Shown here piece by piece: positions 52,915-60,521 of a stretch of 64,000 nucleotides of DNA. The first letter of the stretch is position 1; each line of letters begins with the position of its first letter. The position numbers and the translations under genes were made by a program. The stretch lies in contig NZ_JH992959.1 in assembly GCF_000315445.1 (NCBI RefSeq), positions 122,035 through 186,034 on the forward strand, read 5' to 3'. The notes beneath the pieces were generated by a model. The model saw only the letters and a list, made by a program, of their open reading frames with translations. It made no database searches and was not told the DNA's origin. The stretch comes from Alloiococcus otitis ATCC 51267. GTDB lineage: Bacteria > Bacillota > Bacilli > Lactobacillales > Carnobacteriaceae_A.

Positions 52915-54084
52915 CTAAACTAAGTTATTCCCCCAGAATTTATGGGCAATTTCTTGTCCTTGCTTGATTTTAGCCCATTGTTGGTCGATGGTTAACTCAT
53001 TCCCGATATCGGTCGAGGCAAAGCCACACTGGTGGGACAGGTAGAGCTTATCCTTGTCCACATACTTGCTAGCTTCCTCAAGGATCGACAAGGCCCGGTC
53101 TTCGTCATCCAAATGGTCGGTCTTACTAGAGAGAAGGCCTAGGACCACCTCGGTATCAGGTCGGTCACTGAAAGCTTCTAAGGCAGTCAAGCTACCAACC
53201 CGGTCTTCATCGTCCCATTCTAAGAAAAAGCGGTCATAACGGAGATTTTTTAAGAATGTATCAGAGATAGACTCATAAGTCCCATCCGAAAAACTTCTCG
53301 AAGCGTAATTGCCCCGGCAGTTATGGGTATATACTTTTAGGCCTAAATCATGGCCATAGTCAATAATTTCATTGTTGAGGTCAATAAAGTCTTCTGGTCG
53401 GACTTCAAAATTATCCTTGTTTTTAATAAATGGGTGGTCTTGTTCAGCAAAGAGCTCCCAAAGGCAGTCATCCAGTTGAATGGTCTTGCCACCAATTGCC
53501 TTGTAGTCATCTAAGAAGTCTTTATAAGCTTGGGCCAAATCCTTGCGAAATTCCTCTTCCTTCCCTTCATAATAGCTACCCTGTAGTTGGTCAAAAACGA
53601 TATTCTCGCCATAAATATGAGAAGGAGAAGGAATACTGAGCTTCAAGTCAGCCCCATCTGGTGCAAGTTCGCGTAGACGGCGGTAGTGGTCCAAGAAAGG
53701 ATGGTTTTTCCCATCAATGGCCTGGTCAAAGGTCGTCCCAATATCGCGCCGGGTTTCATAATTGGACTCCTTATTGTCTTTGTCCCGGAAGTAGTATCCA
53801 TGGTCAGTGATATAACGGCGAGCCCCATTTAAGCCCCAAACAAAGTCTGTATGCCAGAGTGATCTGGGGTATTCCCCGTCTGTCAATTCTGGTATTCCGA
53901 CTTCCGCTTGCTTGGCTACAACTTCTTTAACGGCCTGGTCTTCCACTTCCTTGTAACCATCAAAGTAGTCATAAAATGGATAGGAAATATCCTCGGCTAC
54001 TTGGATTTTATCCCTGTATTTGAGTAATTCTTCTGGTCTGAGCAATGATCCGACTGTTAAAAAACGGTTCGATGTGGTCATCAT
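52915..54084 (-). CDS. Cobalamin-independent methionine synthase family protein (YxjG/YxjH-like)
   Basis: 389 residues, homologous to the C-terminal catalytic barrel of MetE. Zinc-ligand regions appear as YTHNCRGN (His, Cys) and LSHQCGF (Cys); substrate-binding segments are LTDGEYPRSLWHTDF and KTIQLDDCLW. Such short members transfer methyl groups to homocysteine from donors still debated. Second gene of a T-box-controlled operon behind the cyclase. Ribosome site aggggg. Confidence 0.9.
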   Translation of the reverse strand: MMTTSNRFLTVGSLLRPEELLKYRDKIQVAEDISYPFYDYFDGYKEVEDQAVKEVVAKQAEVGIPELTDGEYPRSLWHTDFVWGLNGARRYITDHGYYFRDKDNKESNYETRRDIGTTFDQAIDGKNHPFLDHYRRLRELAPDGADLKLSIPSPSHIYGENIVFDQLQGSYYEGKEEEFRKDLAQAYKDFLDDYKAIGGKTIQLDDCLWELFAEQDHPFIKNKDNFEVRPEDFIDLNNEIIDYGHDLGLKVYTHNCRGNYASRSFSDGTYESISDTFLKNLRYDRFFLEWDDEDRVGSLTALEAFSDRPDTEVVLGLLSSKTDHLDDEDRALSILEEASKYVDKDKLYLSHQCGFASTDIGNELTIDQQWAKIKQGQEIAHKFWGNNLV

Positions 54085-54121
54085 TGATTCCCCCTTACAA
54101 GTTGATTGACTTGCTTATCAA

Positions 54122-54871
54122 CTAGTCAGCTTCACCTGGCAAAATAGCAAAAACTTCTGCATTAAAACCAGTCAAGCCAACAATATTTGGTACAGCAATA
54201 TGGATCAGGGCACCTGTAGCCGGTAGGTCAGCCAGTCCCTTGATCACTTCCACTTGGTACTTATCTTGCTTGAGCCAATATAATTCCCCGGGATTGGCTC
54301 CAGTTTCTGCAACGGCAAGACCAGTGTCTGTGTTTAAGGTTTCATGTCCGATGGCAGTGACATCTCTTTCCTCATGAAGGAATTGTAAAGCCTCAATGGA
54401 CCAGCCCGGTGTGTGCTCTACCCCATCGCTATCACGGTTATAGAAGCTTTCCGGCTGGTCAAAACGATCTGACCAGGCTGTGGCCAAAGCGACAAAAGAC
54501 TTGGCCGGGATCTTGCCGTGTACTTTTTCAAAATCCTTGATATCCTCAACCCCGAGTGTGTAATCGGGATTTTCTCGGACGGCTTCCTCCTTGTGAATCA
54601 CATAGAGTGGCAGGGTACGTTCTTTTAAGCTTAAAGCAGCTAATTCACGCGTCCCTTTAGCGAAATGGTTGGGTGCATCCACGTGGGTCCCGTATTGAGT
54701 CCCAATTTCGACTTGTTGGCCCCAAAAACCATCTTCATCGATGGTGGCAAGGGTTGTCACTTCTATCGGACTAAAAGCTGAAAAATGTGGGATAGTCGAA
54801 TCAACCGGATGACTCAGGTTGACCCACTTCAGGTCTTTTAGTTGCCCTAATAATTGCTGTAAACTTGTCAT
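54122..54871 (-). CDS. Cyclase family protein (kynurenine formamidase/isatin hydrolase-like)
   Basis: About 249 residues of the metal-dependent cyclase family, with the signature QYGTHVDAPNHFAKG (metal-binding His-x-Gly-Thr-His-type loop, the first His here being Tyr-Gly-Thr-His) and ATAWSDRFDQPESFY. Family members hydrolyse N-formylkynurenine, isatin or related amides. First structural gene after a T-box; pairing with a MetE-like gene suggests a role in amino-acid or sulphur-compound salvage. ATG 54871 has better ribosome-site spacing than ATG 54877. Confidence 0.85.
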   Translation of the reverse strand: MTSLQQLLGQLKDLKWVNLSHPVDSTIPHFSAFSPIEVTTLATIDEDGFWGQQVEIGTQYGTHVDAPNHFAKGTRELAALSLKERTLPLYVIHKEEAVRENPDYTLGVEDIKDFEKVHGKIPAKSFVALATAWSDRFDQPESFYNRDSDGVEHTPGWSIEALQFLHEERDVTAIGHETLNTDTGLAVAETGANPGELYWLKQDKYQVEVIKGLADLPATGALIHIAVPNIVGLTGFNAEVFAILPGEAD

Positions 54872-54904
54872 AATCATTCATCCCCCCTATTATCATTCTG
54901 GGTA

Positions 54905-55202
54905 TAAAAAAATACCCATCCCTTTGCTGACTACTAGTAGTCAACAAAGGGACGAGTATCTTTCGTGGTACCACCCTACTTCACGGTTACGATTAAGCCA
55001 ACCGCCTCTTCAGCACATAACCCCCTAAGGAATTATAAGCCTAGCCAGATAACGGTCGCAGCCGTCTAGCCAGCGTGAACCGACTAGATTACCAGAGCTC
55101 ATCTTCATTTGTTTTACTGCTTTCCCTTCTCACCAAACGGGAATCTCTGCTAACAATGCCACAAACTACTCTTCTCTTAAAGTTCTTTGATTTAGCTTTG
55201 AT
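54905..55202 (-). promoter_or_regulatory. T-box riboswitch leader
   Basis: The minus strand carries the T-box AGGGTGGTACCACG (54965-54985 region) followed by an antiterminator partner and a terminator stem ccctttgttgactac/gtagtcagcaaaggg (54918-54953) ending in seven T. Stem I begins with agagaagagtag near 55170. Its specifier loop reads tgaagatga, giving ATG (Met) or GAT (Asp) as the codon; the MetE-like gene favours Met. Uncharged tRNA binding would let transcription continue into the cyclase-metE pair. Confidence 0.93.
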
Positions 55203-55205
55203 AAC

Positions 55206-55234
55206 AATATATAGATAAAACCATTAAATGTCAA
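55206..55234 (-). promoter_or_regulatory. Promoter of the T-box operon
   Basis: TTGACA (55229-55234), 17 bp, TATATT (55206-55211) on the minus strand, immediately before the T-box stem I. Confidence 0.85.
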
Positions 55235-55355
55235 GGGGAAGGCTCATTTTAAAGATATATTTTTTCATTTTTTGTTTGACAAGTTAATAATTCATGCCAT
55301 CCAAGCAAGAAAAAAATTGCAAGCATGCATATAAATGAATGGTATAAAACGAATA

Positions 55356-55384
55356 TTTACATAATTAGGTTCATTTTGTATAAT
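55356..55384 (+). promoter_or_regulatory. Promoter of the small membrane protein gene
   Basis: TTTACA (55356-55361), 17 bp, TATAAT (55379-55384). Confidence 0.8.
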
Positions 55385-55449
55385 TTTTACAGAAACAACT
55401 ATTGTAGATATCTATTTTAAGTAACATTAAAACACTAGGAGGAAAGACC

Positions 55450-55689
55450 ATGACCAAAGAATACCATGATGAAGACGGGAATACACTTGTTGTAAAGGAA
55501 AAGAAGGGTGGATGTCTAAAATGGGTCCTTATCATCCTAGCCATCATCCTATTTGCCCTTCTTGCAGTATACTTTACCAACCCCGAAGCCGTTGAAAAGC
55601 TCTTTTCAGGGGAAGAAACGGCTCAAGTTGAAAATGTAGAGGACTCTAACATTGCTATAGATAGTGCAGAAGAGACCTGGGTCTCTTAA
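55450..55689 (+). CDS. Small single-pass membrane protein
   Basis: 79 residues: a polar N-terminus (TKEYHDEDGNTLVVKEKKGG), one helix (LKWVLIILAIILFALLAVYF, about residues 23-42) and an acidic C-terminal tail. No family recognised. A strong ribosome site (aggagg), a near-consensus promoter and a perfect terminator show it is a real gene. It is probably the last host gene before the prophage. Confidence 0.82.
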   Translation: MTKEYHDEDGNTLVVKEKKGGCLKWVLIILAIILFALLAVYFTNPEAVEKLFSGEETAQVENVEDSNIAIDSAEETWVS

Positions 55690-55727
55690 CACGGTCTAAC
55701 TTGCCCCATCCCAAAGCTATCCAAAAG

Positions 55728-55767
55728 AAAAACCAGGAGGACTAATGATTAGTCCTCCTGGTTTTTT
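55728..55767 (+). terminator. Intrinsic terminator of the small membrane protein gene
   Basis: aaaaccaggaggactaa and its perfect 17-bp complement, 3-nt loop, then T run. Confidence 0.93.
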
Positions 55768-55789
55768 AGCGCACCGTATAAGATTTAAA

Positions 55790-55915
55790 TTAGCTTGAAG
55801 AATGTTGTCATATCAGGCTTTACAAGGGGTACACTATAGGCAGTGCATAAAGAGTGCATAAATGTATTTTTATAACGATATTAACATAAGCATAGGTTAA
55901 AAAACCTATGCTTTA
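55790..55915. other. Probable prophage boundary (att region)
   Basis: Between the host terminator and the first phage genes lie two 10-bp direct repeats AGTGCATAAA (55842-55851 and 55853-55862), as seen in integrase arm-type sites, and a hairpin aagcataggtt/aacctatgctt (55888-55915). The exact core cannot be set without the other prophage end. Confidence 0.4.
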
Positions 55916-55928
55916 GAATTATTTTCGA

Positions 55929-55957
55929 TTGAATTTATATGCCATAAGTGATATAAT
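55929..55957 (+). promoter_or_regulatory. Promoter of the 24-residue peptide and HTH genes
   Basis: TTGAAT (55929-55934), 17 bp, TATAAT (55952-55957), just upstream of an excellent ribosome site. Confidence 0.7.
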
Positions 55958-55979
55958 ATATTATAGCAGGAGGGATGAC

Positions 55980-56054
55980 ATGAATGCATTCATATTTACA
56001 CTAATATGCTTTTTGATTACGATGCTTTTTTACCACAATATAGATAAGGACTAG
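55980..56054 (+). CDS. 24-residue hydrophobic peptide
   Basis: ATG at 55980 with aggaggg 5 nt upstream encodes a 24-residue peptide. MNAFIFTLICFLITMLFYH forms one membrane helix, and the tail is NIDKD. The next gene begins 5 nt after the stop. Size and layout recall type I toxins or small phage membrane peptides, but there is no sequence match I recognise. Confidence 0.6.
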   Translation: MNAFIFTLICFLITMLFYHNIDKD

Positions 56055-56059
56055 ATAAA

Positions 56060-56257
56060 ATGCATGCTGACTCTGAAAAGATCAAAAAACTATTAGAACA
56101 GAACAGTCAATATCACATTTCAAAAGAAACAGGCGTTAATCAATCCATCTTGTCTAGAGTTGTGAGCGGCGAACGTAAGATAGAAAATTTAACCTTTAGG
56201 GTGGCTAGCGTTCTTACGGAATACGCTGAAAAAATTGAGAAAAAAGAACAATCTTAA
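56060..56257 (+). CDS. Small helix-turn-helix protein, prophage edge
   Basis: 65 residues. A Cro/C1-like HTH is apparent: HISKETGVNQSILSRVVSGER has the expected turn and recognition helix, followed by IENLTFRVASVLTEYAEKI. It is co-directional with the 24-residue peptide and opposite to the phage late genes. It may regulate the peptide or phage maintenance; function not known. Confidence 0.7.
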   Translation: MHADSEKIKKLLEQNSQYHISKETGVNQSILSRVVSGERKIENLTFRVASVLTEYAEKIEKKEQS

Positions 56258-56355
56258 GCACGAAACTATTTTTGCTAAAGTAAAGCGGGCGGATCACACC
56301 GCCCCTTTTCTATGTAAATAGGCAAGGCTCGTAAGCCCTGCCCTTGGTCCTATTC

Positions 56356-57297
56356 TTATGGTCGTTCGTCGTGGAAGGTTCCCCACGCTTTGTTTCCTTT
56401 ACCACTTTCTCGGTAAGGCAAGTAGCGTACACCGTTCTCGGTGTGGTATCTGAGCCATTTGTATCCGTTGCCTTCATACACGGCGAAATAGTGGATGCTT
56501 TCGCCTTTAGGAAGGGTGCCGGTGTGCTTGGCGCTTGTAGAAGGTTTGTTTCTGACTTTAATCTTTTCGTTCGATTTGAAATACGCATTTTCTTCCTTCA
56601 CCAGCTTCGCGCCGGCTACTTCTTTAGGGAAGCCAGATGTTTTTTCTTGAGTGCCTTCCGTAATGAATGCATCGCCCAATTTTTCTTTGGCTTTTTTCAA
56701 TTCTTTTTCAGCATTTTTCTTATCTCTAAAAGCACCAGTTTGAACTCGGTAAACTTTTTCTTCAGTCGACTCGTCTTCTTCCACAGTGGTGGATCCACTT
56801 GACTTGCCTGCTAAACGATTTTTAAAGTCCTGCCAAGTAATTCCTTTGTTACCATTTCGCAAGAAACGTGGGCAATCTTTTCCAGACCAATGATTGTGTT
56901 GAACTACTTTGTCATTTGGAATATTATGCCGCTTTTGGAGTTCTTGGACTAATTCCACCAAATTTTGAATGGTTTTCTCAAAATTTCCATCTGCGTTCAC
57001 GCAAGTTTCCACACCAATACTGTGGAGGTTTCCTGTTCCATTGCCGCCGTCTCCAGCATGCATGCCAGAAGTTGTATCCAGCAAGGATTGAACGGCTTCT
57101 TTGTCATCTACTTGGTAATGCCAAGAGGCGCTACGGTTGTTCCCGTTCCGTTGCAATTTAGCATGCATCGCAGCGTTAGCCCCGTTGCTGGTGTTCGCTG
57201 TTTCATGAATCGTAATGTATTCGCAACGGTTATTGGTGCCTAAAATGACTTTGTTCGCAATTTTATTTGGAATAAGGTCCTGTCTAATGGTTACCAT
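56356..57297 (-). CDS. Phage endolysin: N-acetylmuramoyl-L-alanine amidase
   Basis: 313 residues. Amidase_2 domain (about 20-155) with metal ligands in TIHETANTS, SWHYQVDD and GKDCPRFL; a SPOR-like repeat (about 180-230, YRVQTGAFRDKKNAEKELKK); and a C-terminal SH3-type wall-binding domain (about 245-310, KIKVRNKPSTSAKHTGTLPK). It cleaves the bond between muramic acid and the stem peptide at lysis. Start overlaps the holin stop by 7 bases, forming the lysis cassette. Confidence 0.93.
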   Translation of the reverse strand: MVTIRQDLIPNKIANKVILGTNNRCEYITIHETANTSNGANAAMHAKLQRNGNNRSASWHYQVDDKEAVQSLLDTTSGMHAGDGGNGTGNLHSIGVETCVNADGNFEKTIQNLVELVQELQKRHNIPNDKVVQHNHWSGKDCPRFLRNGNKGITWQDFKNRLAGKSSGSTTVEEDESTEEKVYRVQTGAFRDKKNAEKELKKAKEKLGDAFITEGTQEKTSGFPKEVAGAKLVKEENAYFKSNEKIKVRNKPSTSAKHTGTLPKGESIHYFAVYEGNGYKWLRYHTENGVRYLPYRESGKGNKAWGTFHDERP

Positions 57298-57524
57298 TCA
57301 ACATCTTCCTTTCGCTCTTCTTGCTTATCTTTGTCGTATCGATACTCGCCAGTCTTGAAGATGGTGCCTAAGAAAGTTTGAAAGGCTGCAAGAATTGTTA
57401 ATATGGTTCCTCCATAGGCAATACCAACAGCTTCAAATACAACGCCTAAAAACGTAATAAAAGCTGGTAGCACGATCGCTATCAGCCACTTCAGGATTTT
57501 ATAGGTTCGGTCACTTAATCGCAC
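57291..57524 (-). CDS. Phage holin (phi LC3 / LL-H type)
   Basis: 77 residues from a GTG start with aaaggaggt 6 nt upstream; an earlier TTG in frame overlaps that ribosome site. Two hydrophobic segments (WLIAIVLPAFITFLGVVFEAV and TILTILAAFQTFLGTIF, first split here for length) and a charged tail (YRYDKDKQEERKEDVEW). Forms membrane lesions that let the endolysin reach the wall. Confidence 0.85.
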   Translation of the reverse strand: MRLSDRTYKILKWLIAIVLPAFITFLGVVFEAVGIAYGGTILTILAAFQTFLGTIFKTGEYRYDKDKQEERKEDVEW

Positions 57525-57538
57525 CGTTTCACCTCCTT

Positions 57539-57835
57539 TCAATTTTCCAATTTGTTTTTGTTTTTTTCGATTCGTTCACCATGCCGAATAATATTGTCTT
57601 CATTCCGGCCAATGCGAACTTCATGATTGTCAATGATTTTTTTCATGTTTTCCGTTTCTTTTCGACTTTCTTGCATATCTCTCGCTAAACCATCAATACT
57701 CTTCTTTAACGTCCACATGGTTTCATCATTTCGTCGCATTGTTGTACGGAAGGGTTCGACAACTAATTTTGCGAGTGACACAATCGCAATAACTGCGCCA
57801 GCAATGGTGCCGATGCTCACGATATCGATTTCCAA
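57539..57835 (-). CDS. Phage membrane-anchored coiled-coil protein (holin-associated)
   Basis: 98 residues from a TTG start with ggaggga upstream. One N-terminal helix (IGTIAGAVIAIVSLAKLVV) and a long charged coiled coil (RRNDETMWTLKKSIDGLARD onward). It lies directly before the holin. Similar small proteins are common in siphophage lysis regions and may act as auxiliary holins; not proven. Confidence 0.8.
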   Translation of the reverse strand: MEIDIVSIGTIAGAVIAIVSLAKLVVEPFRTTMRRNDETMWTLKKSIDGLARDMQESRKETENMKKIIDNHEVRIGRNEDNIIRHGERIEKNKNKLEN

Positions 57836-57856
57836 ATGTCTCCCTCCAGAAATGAA

Positions 57857-58264
57857 TTAGTCATCTTCTTCAGTCTTGTCTTGGCGGTCAGGTTCTTTTG
57901 AAGGGGTGTCATCTTTACCAAATTCCACACCGTGGAAAATTTCGCCTCTAGGTTGAGAGTAAGTTTTATAATTTGTGTTTACTTTATTATTGCTTTTTGC
58001 ATCTTTTGATTTTCCGGCTTGAATTCGATCGATCAGTTTACTTTCATTTTCGCCTTGACGTTGGACAAATTCCACATAAGCTTCGTGAATTTCTTCGTGG
58101 TATTTTTGATAATCTTCTTCGGTTACATCAGGCGTTAGCCAAGCGTTATAAGTCGGTAAGTTAGTTCCATTAACGCTAGCTGAAAAGCGGGCTATCTGAC
58201 GTCCGTCAATATATAATTGGGCTTCTTGACTGTGGTTTGGATTTGCATATTGTAAATTACTCAT
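57857..58264 (-). CDS. Phage hypothetical protein
   Basis: 135 residues, hydrophilic, no membrane segment; opens MSNLQYANPNHSQEAQLYID and has a charged C-terminus (DRQDKTEEDD). Located between the tail-fibre genes and the lysis cassette, with 8-bp overlap to the upstream gene. Probably a small tail or baseplate accessory; I do not recognise it. Confidence 0.72.
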   Translation of the reverse strand: MSNLQYANPNHSQEAQLYIDGRQIARFSASVNGTNLPTYNAWLTPDVTEEDYQKYHEEIHEAYVEFVQRQGENESKLIDRIQAGKSKDAKSNNKVNTNYKTYSQPRGEIFHGVEFGKDDTPSKEPDRQDKTEEDD

Positions 58265-58598
58265 TGAGAGTTTCCTCCTTCACTAGTGGTAAAATTCCTT
58301 CGATGACATAGCCTTCAATGTCGGGTAAGTCATCCAGGACTAATTGTTTTTTAAAGCTATAGTCTACCTTTTCGTCCAATATTTTACTTTCTTCCTGGCT
58401 GATCAATTGTTTTTGAGTTTGCTGCGGTTGGTCATCGATTTCATTAGCATATTTCTGAAGGGATTCAACCGCGCTTTGTACATACGGTTCTAAGTCTTTC
58501 TTTGCTCGAATAATTTTGAACGATACTTGTGGGTTCAGCTTTTTCTCTAGCAATTTATTCAAGCAATTATTAACATCAACTATTTTTCTTAATTCCAC
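58257..58598 (-). CDS. Phage hypothetical protein
   Basis: 113 residues, soluble and helical (LRKIVDVNNCLNKLLEKKLN; SLQKYANEIDDQPQQTQKQL). It resembles small proteins of the tail-fibre region of siphophages in size and place only. Overlaps the next gene by 8 bp. Confidence 0.7.
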   Translation of the reverse strand: MELRKIVDVNNCLNKLLEKKLNPQVSFKIIRAKKDLEPYVQSAVESLQKYANEIDDQPQQTQKQLISQEESKILDEKVDYSFKKQLVLDDLPDIEGYVIEGILPLVKEETLNE

Positions 58599-58610
58599 TT
58601 TTAACCATCC

Positions 58611-60506
58611 TTAATTGAAGCCTGGAGTCACTCTATTAAATGATCCTTGTGTATTTCGAACAAAGACATAGCCATTATCAGCAAAGAATATACCTGCTTG
58701 GTTAGCGTTATTAAGCCATAAAAATAAACCTTTATATCCGCTTACATCCCCTTCAACGAGTTCCAATCCTCTTTGTCCGTCTATAGAAGATCTAGTGCGC
58801 CATGTTTTGAATAACAAGGTGTCCCCTAAGATCTCAACTTCTCCTTGATCAGTGAGCATAAGCCCGTCATTGTTGTTAGATAAACTATTTTTAATAGTGG
58901 GTCCTCTTCTACCATCAGACAAAGTATGAGTAAATTTAAATCCCATTTCATCGCCAGAATTGGGATACAAATTATCCATTATAATACGACCTGTTTGACC
59001 ATCTACCCCTAGCGCTCGGTAGAATTGGTCGCTTCCTTGTGGACTAAAAGCTAAACTAACATAAGCTGTATGTTCAGCTGCCAAAGAAACGGAATATTTC
59101 CCTTGAAAAATACCGTTATTATCGATTGATTGTAAAGTACTCATTTGGCCGTGATCGTTACCATCACGCCAAAACTCAATACCTCTTTCAGACAAAAGGT
59201 TAGACCGTGATCCGTCGTTACGGTAAATGTGAAGACCTTGCCCATTTAAGTCAATGTTCCGGTTCAAGCCTTGAATACCGAGTTGAACGAACCGTCCCTT
59301 GTCACCGGTCAAGCTATTGACATCAAGGTTGATAATTCTAACTTGATTGGCGTTAATTTCACCAGACGTCAATTTATTAGCGCTAATATTGTTGGCCAGC
59401 ATTTCATTTGTGATGATGCCACCCTCAATAACCGTTTGAGCTGACACGTGGAGGTTTTCGCCGCTAATTCGAACGCCACTTGGGGAGAGGTTAATTTCTG
59501 ATACAATGTCTTCCCCGTTCATCTTGCTGTTTTGCGCCGCATTTTCCACGCGATCGCCGACTGCGAGCCAAATGCTATCGCCTGAACTGCGGATGATAGA
59601 GTCCATTTCACCCCGACTAACTTTCGATTGAATTTGGCCAGCGAGGTTTCGGATTTCAGTTTTAAGGGTTCCGTTCGCGTTGTGGACATCGTAACTTAAG
59701 CCGTTAACGGTTTGGGTTAAGCGGGACACATCGCCGTTGACGTTGCTAATCCGACTATCCAAAGCATCGACGGTTTGCGTGATTTGCGATTGATTGCCTT
59801 CCACGTCTGAAATGCGGGAGTGAGCCGAGTCAGCGCGCTGTTCTATACTATTAATATCGCCTTGCGCGCTAGTGATTTGAGCGCCGTGGCTATCCAATGT
59901 TTGCCAAATGAGTGAGTTAGCCCCGGTGGCACTCTCCACGGTGGAAGCAATAAGCCCCTCTAGCTGAGTTTGTTGGCTTCTCAACTGCCCTTCGACTGTT
60001 GACTGAAGACCGTTGACCAGTTGGACGGTTTGACTAAAGTTTTCTTCGTCGGTGTCTTCGATGAGGGTGATTAAGCTATCAGATGTCTGTTGCATAGCCG
60101 AACGCAAGTTCTGTTCTGTATCTTCCAATTGGTTTTGCCAAATATCGGCCGTGGCAATCAGTCGACTAGTCAAACCTTTTTGCGTGTCCTCAATCTGTTG
60201 CTCTAAGCCAGATTGATTGATTTTAATTTGTGTTTGTAAGCCATTCTCGGTATCGTCAATTTTTAAATTCAAATCTCGCAAGTCTTTAAAGATACCGGAA
60301 ATATCATTTTCAAACACTTTCGGCTCTGTGTAGGGGGTGGCTCTAAGGCCTTCTTCTAGCTGGATGTCATCCACGTGAAGGGCGCCAATGCAGTCACTGG
60401 GGATGATGACCCGATTCGTCTCTTCCGTGGCTCGAAAAGTCGCTTGGAGTCGTCCATCTGGCCCTTCTCGAACAGGAACAGATTGGTTACCAACGATAAC
60501 CTCCAC
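58611..60506 (-). CDS. Phage tail/minor structural protein (gp58-like)
   Basis: 631 residues from a GTG start (aaaggagg 8 nt upstream). The N-terminal part is an incomplete carbohydrate-binding-like end (VDDIQLEEGLRATPYTEP). Then comes a long heptad-rich stalk of repeats (SQITQTVDALDSRISNV, SRLTQTVNGL) from about 70 to 300, the INANQVRIINLDVNSLTG segment typical of gp58-like tail proteins, and a beta-rich C-terminal tip. Likely a trimeric host-contact fibre. Confidence 0.82.
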   Translation of the reverse strand: MEVIVGNQSVPVREGPDGRLQATFRATEETNRVIIPSDCIGALHVDDIQLEEGLRATPYTEPKVFENDISGIFKDLRDLNLKIDDTENGLQTQIKINQSGLEQQIEDTQKGLTSRLIATADIWQNQLEDTEQNLRSAMQQTSDSLITLIEDTDEENFSQTVQLVNGLQSTVEGQLRSQQTQLEGLIASTVESATGANSLIWQTLDSHGAQITSAQGDINSIEQRADSAHSRISDVEGNQSQITQTVDALDSRISNVNGDVSRLTQTVNGLSYDVHNANGTLKTEIRNLAGQIQSKVSRGEMDSIIRSSGDSIWLAVGDRVENAAQNSKMNGEDIVSEINLSPSGVRISGENLHVSAQTVIEGGIITNEMLANNISANKLTSGEINANQVRIINLDVNSLTGDKGRFVQLGIQGLNRNIDLNGQGLHIYRNDGSRSNLLSERGIEFWRDGNDHGQMSTLQSIDNNGIFQGKYSVSLAAEHTAYVSLAFSPQGSDQFYRALGVDGQTGRIIMDNLYPNSGDEMGFKFTHTLSDGRRGPTIKNSLSNNNDGLMLTDQGEVEILGDTLLFKTWRTRSSIDGQRGLELVEGDVSGYKGLFLWLNNANQAGIFFADNGYVFVRNTQGSFNRVTPGFN

Positions 60507-60521
60507 CTTGTGGCCTCCTTT

